In this document: positions 12,000 through 21,430 of the stretch, in pieces
Numbering within the stretch: position 1 is the first letter of the stretch
How the letters are laid out: each line of letters opens with the position of its first letter
DNA from: Conus ventricosus
Lineage: Eukaryota > Mollusca > Gastropoda > Neogastropoda > Conidae
Assembly: GCA_018398815.1 (NCBI GenBank)
Contig: JAFLJL010014642.1
Location: 1 to 64,000 of the forward strand
Direction: 5' to 3'
DNA: 64,000 bases
Notes under the pieces: generated by a model
What the model was told of the DNA's origin: nothing
Database searches by the model: none
The model's input: only the letters and a program-made list of their open reading frames with translations
Position numbers and translations under genes: made by a program

Positions 12000-13054
12000 T
12001 GCCACCACGCACACCACGTTCGCCCCGGTGCAGGGTCAGACTGGCTGATCCTCGTGAAGGGACGAGTGATAGGAATCCCGTCTCATTGTTCCGCGTACTT
12101 CCGCTGCCTCTGCCCTCTGTTGCGCGGTCTGATGCAGGCTTCCTCGCGGTATCGGCGTAGGCCTCGGTGCTGTTCCTCTTGGCATCAGCGTCGGGCGTTG
12201 GTCGGTTCCTGCGGCTGCTACTCCGCTAGGTTCGGGGTGCGGTTCGTTTTGGTTCCACAAACCAGTCTGCCTCTCTTAAAGTAGGACACTTTCCCCTCCT
12301 TCCTGGCTTCTGCCACAATACTGGGCTTGTTGTTTTGGTCAGAGTAGTTGGACATGTGCACAACTTTCGCTTTCAGTCTTTCTCTGGAAAACCACGGTCT
12401 GTGTCACTGCCATCTTCTTTCTTCCAACTCGGACTAAACTTGAACACATTTGGTTTGGGTCGGCCGTCTCTGTTCTCCCCTACCATGTGAGCTCGGGCGA
12501 TGTCATCGGTTGTCATTCATCGACCATCCACTCTGCTTGAGGCGTTACGGCGATCAGTCTCGGCACATTGTCATAGTTTTCAGACTTGGCCGTCTCAGGG
12601 GCACACCGTAGAGCGAAGGTTATTCGAACGTGAGGAAACTTCAGTCTGTCTTGATTTTCTTTCAAAACAGTCCATTTACTTTTCATTTTTCGACACTGGG
12701 ACGGTGAGTTTCCGGAATCCTTTTTATTTTCGGCACAAATGCCTAAACAAATCCCCAACGTCTTCTTGGTTTTCATCTAAGGGACGAAGGCTATTCTTGT
12801 ATATTCTTTTCAAGGCTGTCACATCGTCTCCCAATCTCCTCACACTTGTTCTAACCAGTCCGATGTCAGATTGATGGCGCATATTTTACTTTCCATACTG
12901 GACAATACGACTGGACAAATAGATTCGAACACTCACTTGATGTCTGAGGGTTGTCCAGTATCTGTGATGCTACGTCAGAGGAGAACCTTGAGTCTGCTGC
13001 GGCGAGTGGGAAGGGGAAGTCACGGTAATCCTGTTCACTGATGGATTCAGTCAC
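12000..13054 (-). pseudogene. LINE ORF1 remnant (coiled coil plus RRM-like nucleic-acid-binding protein)
   Basis: The proposed start is the methionine at 13054, followed by about 60 open residues (MTESISEQDYRDFPF...). Further down, other frames carry a coiled-coil-like stretch (SVRRLGDDVTALKRIYKN) and a Lys/Glu/Arg-rich segment that precedes an RRM-like region. At about 12503-12444 the protein reads IARAHMVGENRDGRPKPN, matching the conserved region of LINE ORF1 proteins that bind RNA and chaperone the element's RNP. A basic, Pro-rich tail follows to about 12000. Several frameshifts and stops interrupt it. It lies just upstream of the endonuclease of the same element, as ORF1 should. The first 60 residues alone would not be diagnostic; the assignment rests on the RRM-like segment and position. 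Confidence 0.65.
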
Positions 13055-13055
13055 T

Positions 13056-13854
13056 GTTAACTGTTTGCAGCTGCCTCCTCTGTGCGGGACTCGTTGTCTG
13101 AAGGCCAGGGTTCATTTCCACATTCGCACTGATAAGTGGTTTGCAGCGACAAACCACGAAATAACACACCCTGCAGTTTGTTCCGTAGGCACCACTCTAG
13201 TTCGCATTTCAACAACGAAATTGACACGCTTCGCAGAAGTTCAGAAACGTGCCAAGGAACCGGCCACCCAACTTGCCCGAAATCGCACGTTGTCCACAGG
13301 CATTGGTCACTGGCTAGTAAAATTTTATGTCATGTCAATCAGTACACTTGCCGCTAGGTGACTGTAGTTGTGGTTATGCAAATAGGCACTGTAGTAAAGC
13401 GCTAATTACAAAAACGACTAATTTCCAAGAGAGCTCAGGAAAAGCGTGTTTGTCGCCACAGTGTGAGATCATCTCAGGCCCCCGTGAGAGAGAAGTGAGA
13501 GAGGAGAGAGAGACTCTTTTGACTCTTGATCTTGACGCGCGCTTTCACGCCGCGCCATTTATTGTGAGGCTCGGCCCGTCCACAGGTGGTACGCATACAT
13601 ACAGTTCAACATGATCATAAACGTTTGATTGAAAACGTTGATTGTACTATTTGTTTTCTGATTGAGTTTTGTTTTCTATAAGTATTACTATTACATAGGG
13701 TTTCTCTGGTTTTTTAAGAATAGAAGATGTACATTGCGCCAATATTCTTATGGTTCGGTGTTATCGGTTTGTAGCAGACTTTCCAATGTGATTGCGTTTG
13801 TACTAATTGTGTTTGAAAATGTATTTGGTTTCGTAATTGCCTGTAATTTGGACA
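13056..13854. other. Gap between two LINEs; no gene found
   Basis: Presumably contains the 5' untranslated region of the first LINE and the 3' end of the second (both on the minus strand). A GA-rich block lies near 13485-13515. No coding signature seen. Confidence 0.5.
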
Positions 13855-15071
13855 CCACATTTTAGTAGTGCATTTATTGCTGTTTCTATGGTTGGGCAGA
13901 AGGGGCAGTTGTTATAGCTTCATTGTCAGTATTTTTTTTATTGCCATGCAGTTCGTTTATCCTTATCGTAGTTTGTCAAACGCTATTTTTTTTCTGAACT
14001 TTGCGATTGTGATTGCGCGAAAGTATTCTTCAGTTTGGTGTATAGTTTTAAACGTATTATATGTAGTAAATCGTTCACTGTTCGCTATTTTGTTATGCCA
14101 GTTCTGTTTGTAACAATCTATGATTCTTTGTTTTAGTGTTATGATAAATGTTTGCTCGTTTCCTACGCCTTCGTTCAGCCAAACTTCAGAGAAGCCATAT
14201 GTATCCAAGCAACGTTTAATTTCCAGTGCCCAGTTCTGTGGTTTGTCAATTTCTATTTTTTCTCTTTCATATGCCTGTCTAGGTATCCTGTCTGGAGTCA
14301 TCTTCATTAATTTGAACAATATCTGATTGCTTTTATTGAACTATCTATACTCATCGGATATCTTCCTAGTTCACCGTATACTAAGTTGTTTGGCGTTTTC
14401 TTCCCCACACCCATGTATCTTTTACATGCGAATAGTGTATATTTTCCACCGCTGAATAACGAGTCAAACCCCATACTTCTGCTGCATACAGTAGCAGTGG
14501 CTTGACCTGTGTATCAAATAGCTTAAAAAATATGTTTATATCCAAATGTCCTAAGCTATACATTGTTTTCATTATTTCACCTATTTTCCCTTTCGCCCTT
14601 CCTGCATATTCTGAAAGTGAAATATCTACCGAGAGTTTAGTCGTTAGAGTGAAACCTAAGTATTTGTAGCTGTTTACTACCTCAATTTCTTCCCCTTTGT
14701 AGTTCCATTTTTCTAGTCTGCCAAGGTATCCTCCTTTTCTAAAGACCATGATTTTTGTTTTTTGGAGATTAACCTTTTAGTCCAATGCGGTCTGAGGCTT
14801 CCTGTAGGTTCTTAATTTGGTTTTGCAGACCTGCTGGTGTTTTAGCTATTAAAGCTATGTCATCAGCGAATAGAAGTGAAAATATTTCTGCCTTTCCGGG
14901 TAAGAATTGATATCCGTGTCTTCCTTTAGCTGTGACATTGTCTGCAACTTCTGTAATTAGTAATGAAAAGATTAGAGGGGACAGTAAACACCCTTGTTTC
15001 ACTCCTGAGTGGCATTTAAAGAATTCTGTTAGTTCAGTTCCATGTCTTACACATGCTTGTACTGTTTTATA
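13855..15071 (-). pseudogene. LINE-2 RT motifs B-C and C-terminal region
   Basis: Starting at the insertion junction, the protein reads KTVQACVRHGTELTEFF, then the motif B region CHSGVKQGCLLSPLIFSL, then motif C LLFADDIALIAKT with FADD intact at 14870-14859. A second frame (14749-14381) continues with SYKYLGFTLTTKLS and YAAEVWG, the post-RT signature. A third (14319-13963) gives the C-terminal domain, and NCPFCPTIETA near 13900 supplies the Cys motif. Three frames are needed, so two or more indels separate them. The coding quality here is clearly better than in the part beyond the insert. Confidence 0.9.
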
Positions 15072-15720
15072 TGTGATGGTGTGGAGGGGTAAGGGGTGTG
15101 CAGGTGAAGACAGGCAGATGGTGATAAGTGCAGGAACAAGGGACAGCAGCCAGTCAAGAAGACACAGTGGACGAAGCAGAGTTTTTCTCCTTTTATTTGC
15201 CTTCCATGATAAGCTCAAACCAGGAACGCAGCCCTGGGAGCAATCCCTCTCGTACAGCACTCAGCGCACTGAGCACTCTCTCTGCCTCTCACGCCAGTCG
15301 CTCACATCATGGAACTCTAGGGGAACACCCCCCCTTTCTCACACAATAAAAGCCGCCGGACCGGGCAAACCAGGGAAAATTGGTCCACCCCAAACGGTGG
15401 GGGGGCAAAACAAAATTTTTGTTTTTATGCGTTTTTCATTTTTTGGTCGGGTTTCAGATTTAAAAATTTAACAAAAATTAAAAAAAAAATTAAAGAATTT
15501 CTTTTTTCCAAAAAGGGAAGTTAGGGGAGTTTTTAACCGGACAAACATTTTTCTTTTTCAAAAAAAAACAAAGGGGAAAATTTTTTTCGGGCTCTTTTCC
15601 TCTTTTTACAAAAACTTTTTTTTCCAAAGGCTAAGGGGGAGATTCTTTTGTTAAAAATTACAGAAAAAATAAATTTTCACCCCCCCGGGTCGGGCTTTTT
15701 TGACCCAAACAAAACTTTTA
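15072..15720 (+). repeat. 5' LTR-like direct repeat (visible part)
   Basis: Matches 18552-19290 in order: GAGGGGTAAGGGGTGTGC, CCAGTCAAGAA, GTTTTTCTCCTTTT, TCCATGATAAG, CCTGGGAGCAA, CAGCGCACTGAG, ATGGAAC then TAGGGGAACAC, and farther on GGGGAGATTCTTTTGTTAAAAA. A possible AATAAA polyadenylation signal lies near 15344. The first 290 bp are clean; beyond about 15390 the copy dissolves into homopolymers while its partner does not. Confidence 0.75.
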
Positions 15721-17289
15721 ACTTTTTAAAAAAAAAAACTTTTCTTGTTTCCCCTAAAAAAATTTTTTGAAAATTCACAATCCGATTTCGGGGTTTGATT
15801 TTAAAAACCGAAAAAAAAGGAACACTGCTAAAGGAATGTATTTTTTAAAACCAATTTCCAAAAAAAAAAGGTCAATCAAATAAAAAAGGGGGAATTTTTT
15901 TTCATAAAACCAACCCGGGGTTTTTTTTTTGGGTAAAACAAATTTTTTATATTTTAAAAAAAATCCCAAGTTGCTCGGGAAAATCCATTTTGGAAAATTG
16001 GTTTTCAGCCTGGTTTGGAACAATACAAAATTTTTGGACTTTTGAGTACAAAACGTGTGGTTTCTAAAAAGATTTAAAAGAATTTTAAAAAAAAAATTTC
16101 CCAAGGGTAGGGAAAAAAATTTGAAAATTTTACCCAAAAAAAAAAAAAACCGTTGCCCCCCGGCCCCTAATCCCCCTTTTTACAAAAACCCCTTAAAAAT
16201 CAAAAAGAAGATAAAAGGGGAAAAAAAAAGAAAAAAAAATTTTTAGTCAAGTCTTTAGAGGCGGGTACCCCCAAAATCTACCCAAAATAAAAACTCGCCC
16301 CTTATTTTTTCTTTTATTGTTTCGGGTGTTTTTTAAAAAAGGGGTTAAACCAATCACATGACCAAAAGGGGGCAGTTTTAAAAAAAACCAAAAACAATAA
16401 AAAAATGAACGGGTTTTTTAAAAAAACGGTTTGGGAAAATTCAAAAATGGTTGTTTTTTAAAACGAAGTACATCAAAATCTTGGGAAAATGGTTCCCAAG
16501 CCGGGAAACCAAATTAAAAAAAGGAAGTCAATTCCCAAAGGGCGGAAAAAAATTTTTAAAATTTTTTAAAAATTTCAAATAAACAAATTTAACTGGGAGG
16601 ATTTTTAAAACCAAAAACCGGGGGTGCCAAAACTGACAAAAAGGGGATTTGGTATTTGAAAAAAAAATCCAAAGTAAAAAGACAAAAAAAAGGGGGAAAA
16701 AAGGTTTTTAAAAAAAATTTGACAAGCCCCCAGTCAAATTTGGGGGTTTTCCCTTTAAATCTAAAAAAGTAGGCAAAATTTTTTGTTCCCGGGGGAAAAG
16801 GGGGGCATCATAATCAAACTGAAAAAAAACTAATAGCTTGGAAAAAAAAAAAAAACAAATGTTAAAACGGCCCGCAACCCCTCTTCCAAAAAGGTTTATC
16901 AACGGGGAAAAAAAATTTAAAACTGTCCTTGAAACCTGAAAAGCCAGTTAGTTGAAAGCTTTTCCGGGGGGGGCAAAATTTTAAACTTCAAAATTCAAAA
17001 AAAAAGACAAAAAATTGAAAAACCCTTGGGGTGGAAAATTTACATAAGGCGGAAAAAAAATCCAAGGGTAACAAAAAAATTCTGGGCCCTTTGGTTTGAC
17101 AAAATCTTTAAATATGGGAAAACAGTTGGTTCTCCTCCATTTCCAGGTTTCGCGTGGCTCATTTTTCCCAACCGGGAAAAAAATTCCTTAAACAGGGAAA
17201 AAAATTTTAAAAAAACAAAGACGTTGCCCCTTCCCAAAAGGGGTTATTTTTTTAAAACATTTTGATTTTTCGTCCTTTTCCCCGGTCAT

Positions 17290-18551
17290 TAGGGTGTTTC
17301 CGGTCCCGGGTACTAGCCATACCTTTTTAAGGGTTTCCCGAGACGGAGCCCGGGGGGGCTGGGGGTTTGGTTTAACAACTTGGGGCGGAAGGGGAAGGGC
17401 AGGGGGGCTACAGCGGGTTGGGTTTGGGAAACAAAACCCCTTGCCTGGAGCGGGTGGGGGTTAGTTTGGGGGCCCCCATCTGGCGGCAGGCCCCTTTCTG
17501 CAGGGGAAGGTCGGCCAAAAGTTGGGGCCCCGCGCGTGGGGCCTTCGGCGACGGCGAGGCAAAAGGATTTGGCTGCCCTGGGGGGGTCCAACAGCCGGTT
17601 GCTCCCCAGGGCCGGCTAGGGGGCCCAGGCCGGGGGGGTTCCCCAGTTCTGGTAGCCCGGGGCCGGGGGTTTGGGCCGTCGTTTTTTTTTGGGTGGGGAT
17701 GGGGGGTTTTTGGTTTTTTTTTTTTTGTTTTGGGGGGGGGTGTTGTTTTTTGGGGGTGTTTTGGGTTTTTTGGCCAGAGGAGGACCGGCCAAGGTGGCCC
17801 CGTGCAGTGGGCGCATCTTCCCGCAGGGAAAAAAGGGTTTGCCCCGGGGTGCCTCTGGAAATTTTTGGAAGGAGGCGACAGTGCAGGGCGGGGGCCCCTT
17901 TTTTGAGGATTCCCCCGCCTCCCCTTTGCGGGCCTGCCCCTTTTTGGCTTTTTTACCTCTTCAGGGGTGGGGAGGTGGAGTCGAAATTCTTGCGGGCATT
18001 TCCAGGCCCTCTCGATTTAGGGACGCGGCCCAGCCGTGTGGAACCCCCTTTTGGGGGCAGATCTGCAACCCCTTTTCCTCCCCAAAATGGGGAGGATTTT
18101 CCACTTCCTCCCACTTTGGTCCCCCGGGGGGCGTCCGAAGGACGGCAACACCACCCCCAGGGGTTCCCCTTCCCCTGCGGGGGGGCTTCTCCCGAGGGTC
18201 TCTCCTCCTTTGCTCCTTTGGAAGGGGGGCCAGGACCCCATCCGTGCTTCCCCATTTTCCCCTCCAAGAGGGAAAAGATCTTGGCGGGGGAGTCCCCCTC
18301 TGCTGCTGGCAGCCTGATCACCCCCTGGCGGCTGGGCATCTGGGGCGGCATACCAGAGGGGGCTGTCCGCACCCAGGGGTGCAGGTGTAGGGCAAGCCGG
18401 GCTCCGGATGAAGTGTCCATTCCCCTGCTGTCTCGTTACCGTGAATTTGGGGAGCTGATGCAGGGGGTGCAGATTAGGGGAGGTGGTCAGGGCCCCGGTC
18501 TTTTGGGCTGGTCTTTTTGGGTCCTTATCTTAAAACCCTGCCGCGCCCCTT
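17290..18551 (+). other. GC-rich internal region with a long open frame
   Basis: GC content rises sharply compared with both flanks. A 344-codon frame (17522-18556) is open, but so are overlapping frames on both strands, as expected from GC-rich sequence with few stop trinucleotides. Its composition (Gly, Pro, Arg runs, Phe runs from T homopolymers) shows no gag or pol motif I recognise. The last third, at about 18380-18500, looks less corrupted and could be a coding remnant of the inserted element. Confidence 0.3.
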
Positions 18552-19290
18552 TGTAAAATTGGGGGGAGGGGTAAGGGGTGTGCGGGTGAGACAGGCGATG
18601 TGAAAAGTGCGGGAACCCAAGGGACGCGCCAGTCAAGAAAACTGGACAAGCGAGTTTTTCTCCTTTTTTTTGTTCCATGATAAGTAAAACCGGGAAAAGC
18701 ACCCCTGGGAGCAACCCCTCCGTACACATCAGCGCACTGAGACTCTCTCTGCCCTCACGCCGTGCTCACTCATGGAACCTAGGGGAACACTCCCCATTCT
18801 AACAACGCCCCCTTTTTACAACGCCGTCCCGGGCCCGCAAAGCCCGACAAGTCCCCCGAAAGGCCCGCGCGGGGCCGGAACCAACAAAAATTTTGTGTTT
18901 TCATCGCGGCTTCAGTATTGTTGGCTCGTGTCTTTTAGACTATTAAACTATTTACTATGATAAAAAACTCAAAAACACGGGGGAAAAAATGCAGTAAGTC
19001 ACTTTGACTTTTTTTGTTCCTGTATTAAACATTGCGATTATGTCTGAGTGGGCCCACTTTTAACGCGTTTCGTCACATTTTCCTCTTTTTCAATAAAAAA
19101 AACTAAAGAGCGTAAAATAATTTTAAAATGAAGAATGGGGCATTTCGCTCTTTTCATACTTAAACTCTTTTTCCCGAGATAGTTTTAAAGGGGAGAATTC
19201 TTTTGTTAAAAATACTAGAAAACACAGCGATTTTTCACTCCGTCGGGCCGTCGGCCCCTATTTTGGAACAATTTTAAAACTGAAAAATAC
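18552..19290 (+). repeat. 3' LTR-like direct repeat (visible part)
   Basis: Partner of 15072-15720 at a spacing of about 3.5 kb. Here the front part shows many single-base deletions relative to the first copy, while the rear part is the better preserved one. A G-rich stretch immediately before and within its start could be the polypurine tract expected upstream of a 3' LTR, but this is inference. Confidence 0.7.
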
Positions 19291-19864
19291 TCTGTTGAAA
19301 CGGTCTGTTAAAAATAAATTTAATCTTTTTCGTTTTTTCTAACAGAAATGGGTTTGAAATTTTCGATGGGGAAGTCCGTTTTTCGTAGAAGTAATTTGGA
19401 TCAAAACCCCGACAGAAACAAAAAGGCGACCGTAAAGGAAGGGGTTCAGTTTTTTCGTATAGCGAAAGCTTGACAAAAAGATCATAGGCATGCGATTACG
19501 AAATGAAAGCTTTGGAATTTACTTTTAAATGCCATCTTCAGTTCTTGGGTTTTTTCCTCTTTATTTTTTTAAAAATCAAAATTATTCAATATTCTTCGCA
19601 GACAATTAAAAATGGCGCCAAGTTTCCCGTGAAAAAATACAGTTTAGAGAAATAGGGGTTTCAGCCCATTTCGGTTGTAATAAAATCAAATACATTAATT
19701 TTTTGTACTTTAGTGACGTACTAAACTATGTAGGTTTGAGGTTTCATGTTTTTAAAGAATTTACAAAATAAAAAAATGAGTTCGCCCCAAGGGGGGAAAG
19801 GGAAGATTCTGCAAAATTTTCATCCCGAAAAGAAACCCAAAAACGAAACCTGTTAGCCCCCGGG

Positions 19865-20380
19865 TACTGAAAATGCTTTTAGATGTTATCATTTCGTAGA
19901 AAATTTTGTGTTTCTGTAAATTTCCCAAGTTTTCTCTTTTACTGTGTCAAACGCTTTTTTTAAAATCAATGAAGGCTCAAAAATTTTACTTCTTCTTCTG
20001 CGTATGGGCGTTACTTTTCATAGTGTTGTGTAAAAATTTTGGTTCTTTTGGAAATCTTTCCTGAACCCTGCCTGCCTTTGCTGATTTTTTTTTGCTTTCC
20101 CCAAATATTAGTTTTTCTTTTTAAAATTGCTGTGTAAATCTTGTTAGTGAAAAAAGGATATTCCCTTATTTCCGGGATTTGTCTATCTCCCTTCTTGTGT
20201 AGTGGTATGTCACCCCCTTGACCATTTTTGGGGGAAAGTGCTATTTGATAAAAATTTATTGAATAATTTCGTTAAGAAGGGCACTTTTTTTTCCCTATAT
20301 TTTTGAAAATTTTCGGGGGATTTCATCAATGCTGGTTTTTTGCCTTTTTAAAATTTTTTGTACTGTTTCCCCTTTCGTTT
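19865..20380 (-). pseudogene. LINE-2 RT N-terminal part including motif A
   Basis: In changing frames this reads a fingers segment with PPKIFKNIGKK, HKKGDRQ (about 20200-20177), and AFIDFKK followed after a one-base slip in an A run by AFDTV (about 19976-19941), which is RT motif A. It ends with FYEMITSKSIFS at the junction. The slips all fall in homopolymers, as expected for consensus errors rather than only for evolutionary decay. Confidence 0.8.
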
Positions 20381-21279
20381 TGGGTTATTCTTCGTTAATT
20401 CTTGTACAGAATTACTTTAACACTTTTCTTGTGGTCTTCTTCTCTATCGTTTAGCTTTTCGTGTCTTGTGGATTAAAGATGCTTCGAAATGTGTTTTTCC
20501 CACTGTTAATATTAAAAATGGTAATGTGTTATTCTTTCTTCTAACATTTTTTGGTCCCAAAACTTTGGGCTGTCTTACGATTTTGTACTAGGTGTCGTAT
20601 GTTTTTTTTTATACGTTTTTTTTTTTCCTAATTGTTTTTTGTATACTGTTTTTTTGTTCCTGTAAGCCTCTCCTCCTTTATAAAAGGGTTTGGGGTTTTT
20701 TATTTTTTTTCGCCCCATGTCATCTTTTTGGGTTTTTGTGCTTTTTTCTTTTGATTTCGATGTTTTATCTAAGTTTTTTTAGTCTTATTTTTCCCCCATA
20801 CCATTGTTCTGTACATGTTTTCCCCCTCCCTTTTATGCTTTTTAAATTGTCTTTACTCGGTCTCTTCTTTCTATTTCTTCTTTTATTTGTGCCATTGTTT
20901 TTTCGCCTCTTCCTTTTTTTTAAAAAGGGACAAACTGTTGTTTTTTTTGGGGACCCCCACTTTTTTTTCTTACTAAAATTTTTTTGCCCTCGTTCCTTGT
21001 GCGTTAGACTTTTTGCTTTGAATTCCTCATAAGGGATAGCTGAGCTTCAACTCTCTCTACTATCTAAAATTGTTTACATTTTTTTAAAAAGCAAAGAACA
21101 ATAATAAAACTATAACACTGTTACCCCTTTCGGAATAAAATGTGATGCATCGTCAAACTTTCCCGTGCAAAGACCCTTTAGTGGAGTTACATTAAAAGTT
21201 ATGAAAATTCTATAATTTTTTGCCAAAACCATTTTGTGGGGGGCTTTGCCTCGTGATACACGTCCCTTTTTTTCCTTTA

Positions 21280-21430
21280 CCCCCATTTTTATCATCGATG
21301 CTCAAGCTCCTTCCCCAATCGAGCATGAGATCTCCCCCAATGATGTAATGGAAATTTTTCCCTTTTTCTTTTTTTGCAAAAATGATTTTTCAATTAGTTC
21401 CCCGTGTCATGGTAACTTTGTAGAATAATC
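21280..21430 (-). pseudogene. LINE-2 endonuclease fragment
   Basis: The minus strand reads YVHPVDSRLFYK and, in another frame some 45 residues on, HARLGKELE after a Gly-Arg pair. These are positioned like the Y-x-PP...F and GD-x-NARxG landmarks of LINE endonucleases. It lies at the expected distance upstream of the RT fragment. The surrounding sequence is homopolymer-corrupted, so this is a weaker call. Confidence 0.55.

Larger units (their letters stand above)
8600..13055 (-). mobile_element. Degenerate two-ORF LINE (LINE-1 of this window)
   Basis: Read on the minus strand, this has the standard order of a non-LTR retrotransposon: coiled-coil and RRM-like ORF1 (about 13054-12000), APE-type endonuclease (about 11670-11340), reverse transcriptase (about 10330-9600), the post-RT segment with ILTYAAEVFG (9263-9234) and a Cys-containing C-terminus (about 8661-8633). 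The total of about 4.5 kb is normal for such an element. Homology runs through several frames with many stops, and catalytic motif C is altered, so the copy is inactive. The clade (L1/Tx1-, CR1- or RTE-like) is not settled by eye. Confidence 0.85.
15072..19864 (+). mobile_element. Probable LTR retrotransposon inserted in LINE-2
   Basis: The insert that splits the LINE RT begins TGTGATGG at 15072. A matching start, TGTAAAATTGGGGGGAGGGG, lies at 18552, preceding about 650-750 bp of clearly related sequence at both places. A direct repeat at the start and toward the end of a single insert is the layout of an LTR element. The right end at about 19864 is inferred from where the LINE resumes. If both repeats are full LTRs they are about 1.2-1.3 kb and the internal part is only about 2.2 kb, short for an autonomous element. 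No protease, RT or integrase was recognised inside, and no target-site duplication could be resolved. A tandem duplication or misassembly could also explain the repeat. Confidence 0.6.
13855..21430 (-). mobile_element. Second degenerate LINE, split by an insertion
   Basis: On the minus strand the endonuclease (about 21430-21280) and the N-terminal half of RT including motif A (about 20380-19865) lie on one side of a 4.8-kb insert. RT motifs B and C, the post-RT region and the C-terminus (15071-13855) lie on the other. Joining the protein order across the gap leaves no obvious part missing: the right flank ends in an Ile-Phe-Ser context and the left flank resumes with KTVQACVRHG. The right part falls in homopolymer-rich sequence and is badly frameshifted. 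ORF1 was not located. Confidence 0.85.

Noticed and set aside
17522..18556. 344-residue frame, the longest in the window
   Set aside because: It lies in GC-rich, homopolymer-corrupted sequence where overlapping frames on both strands are also open. No domain was recognised.
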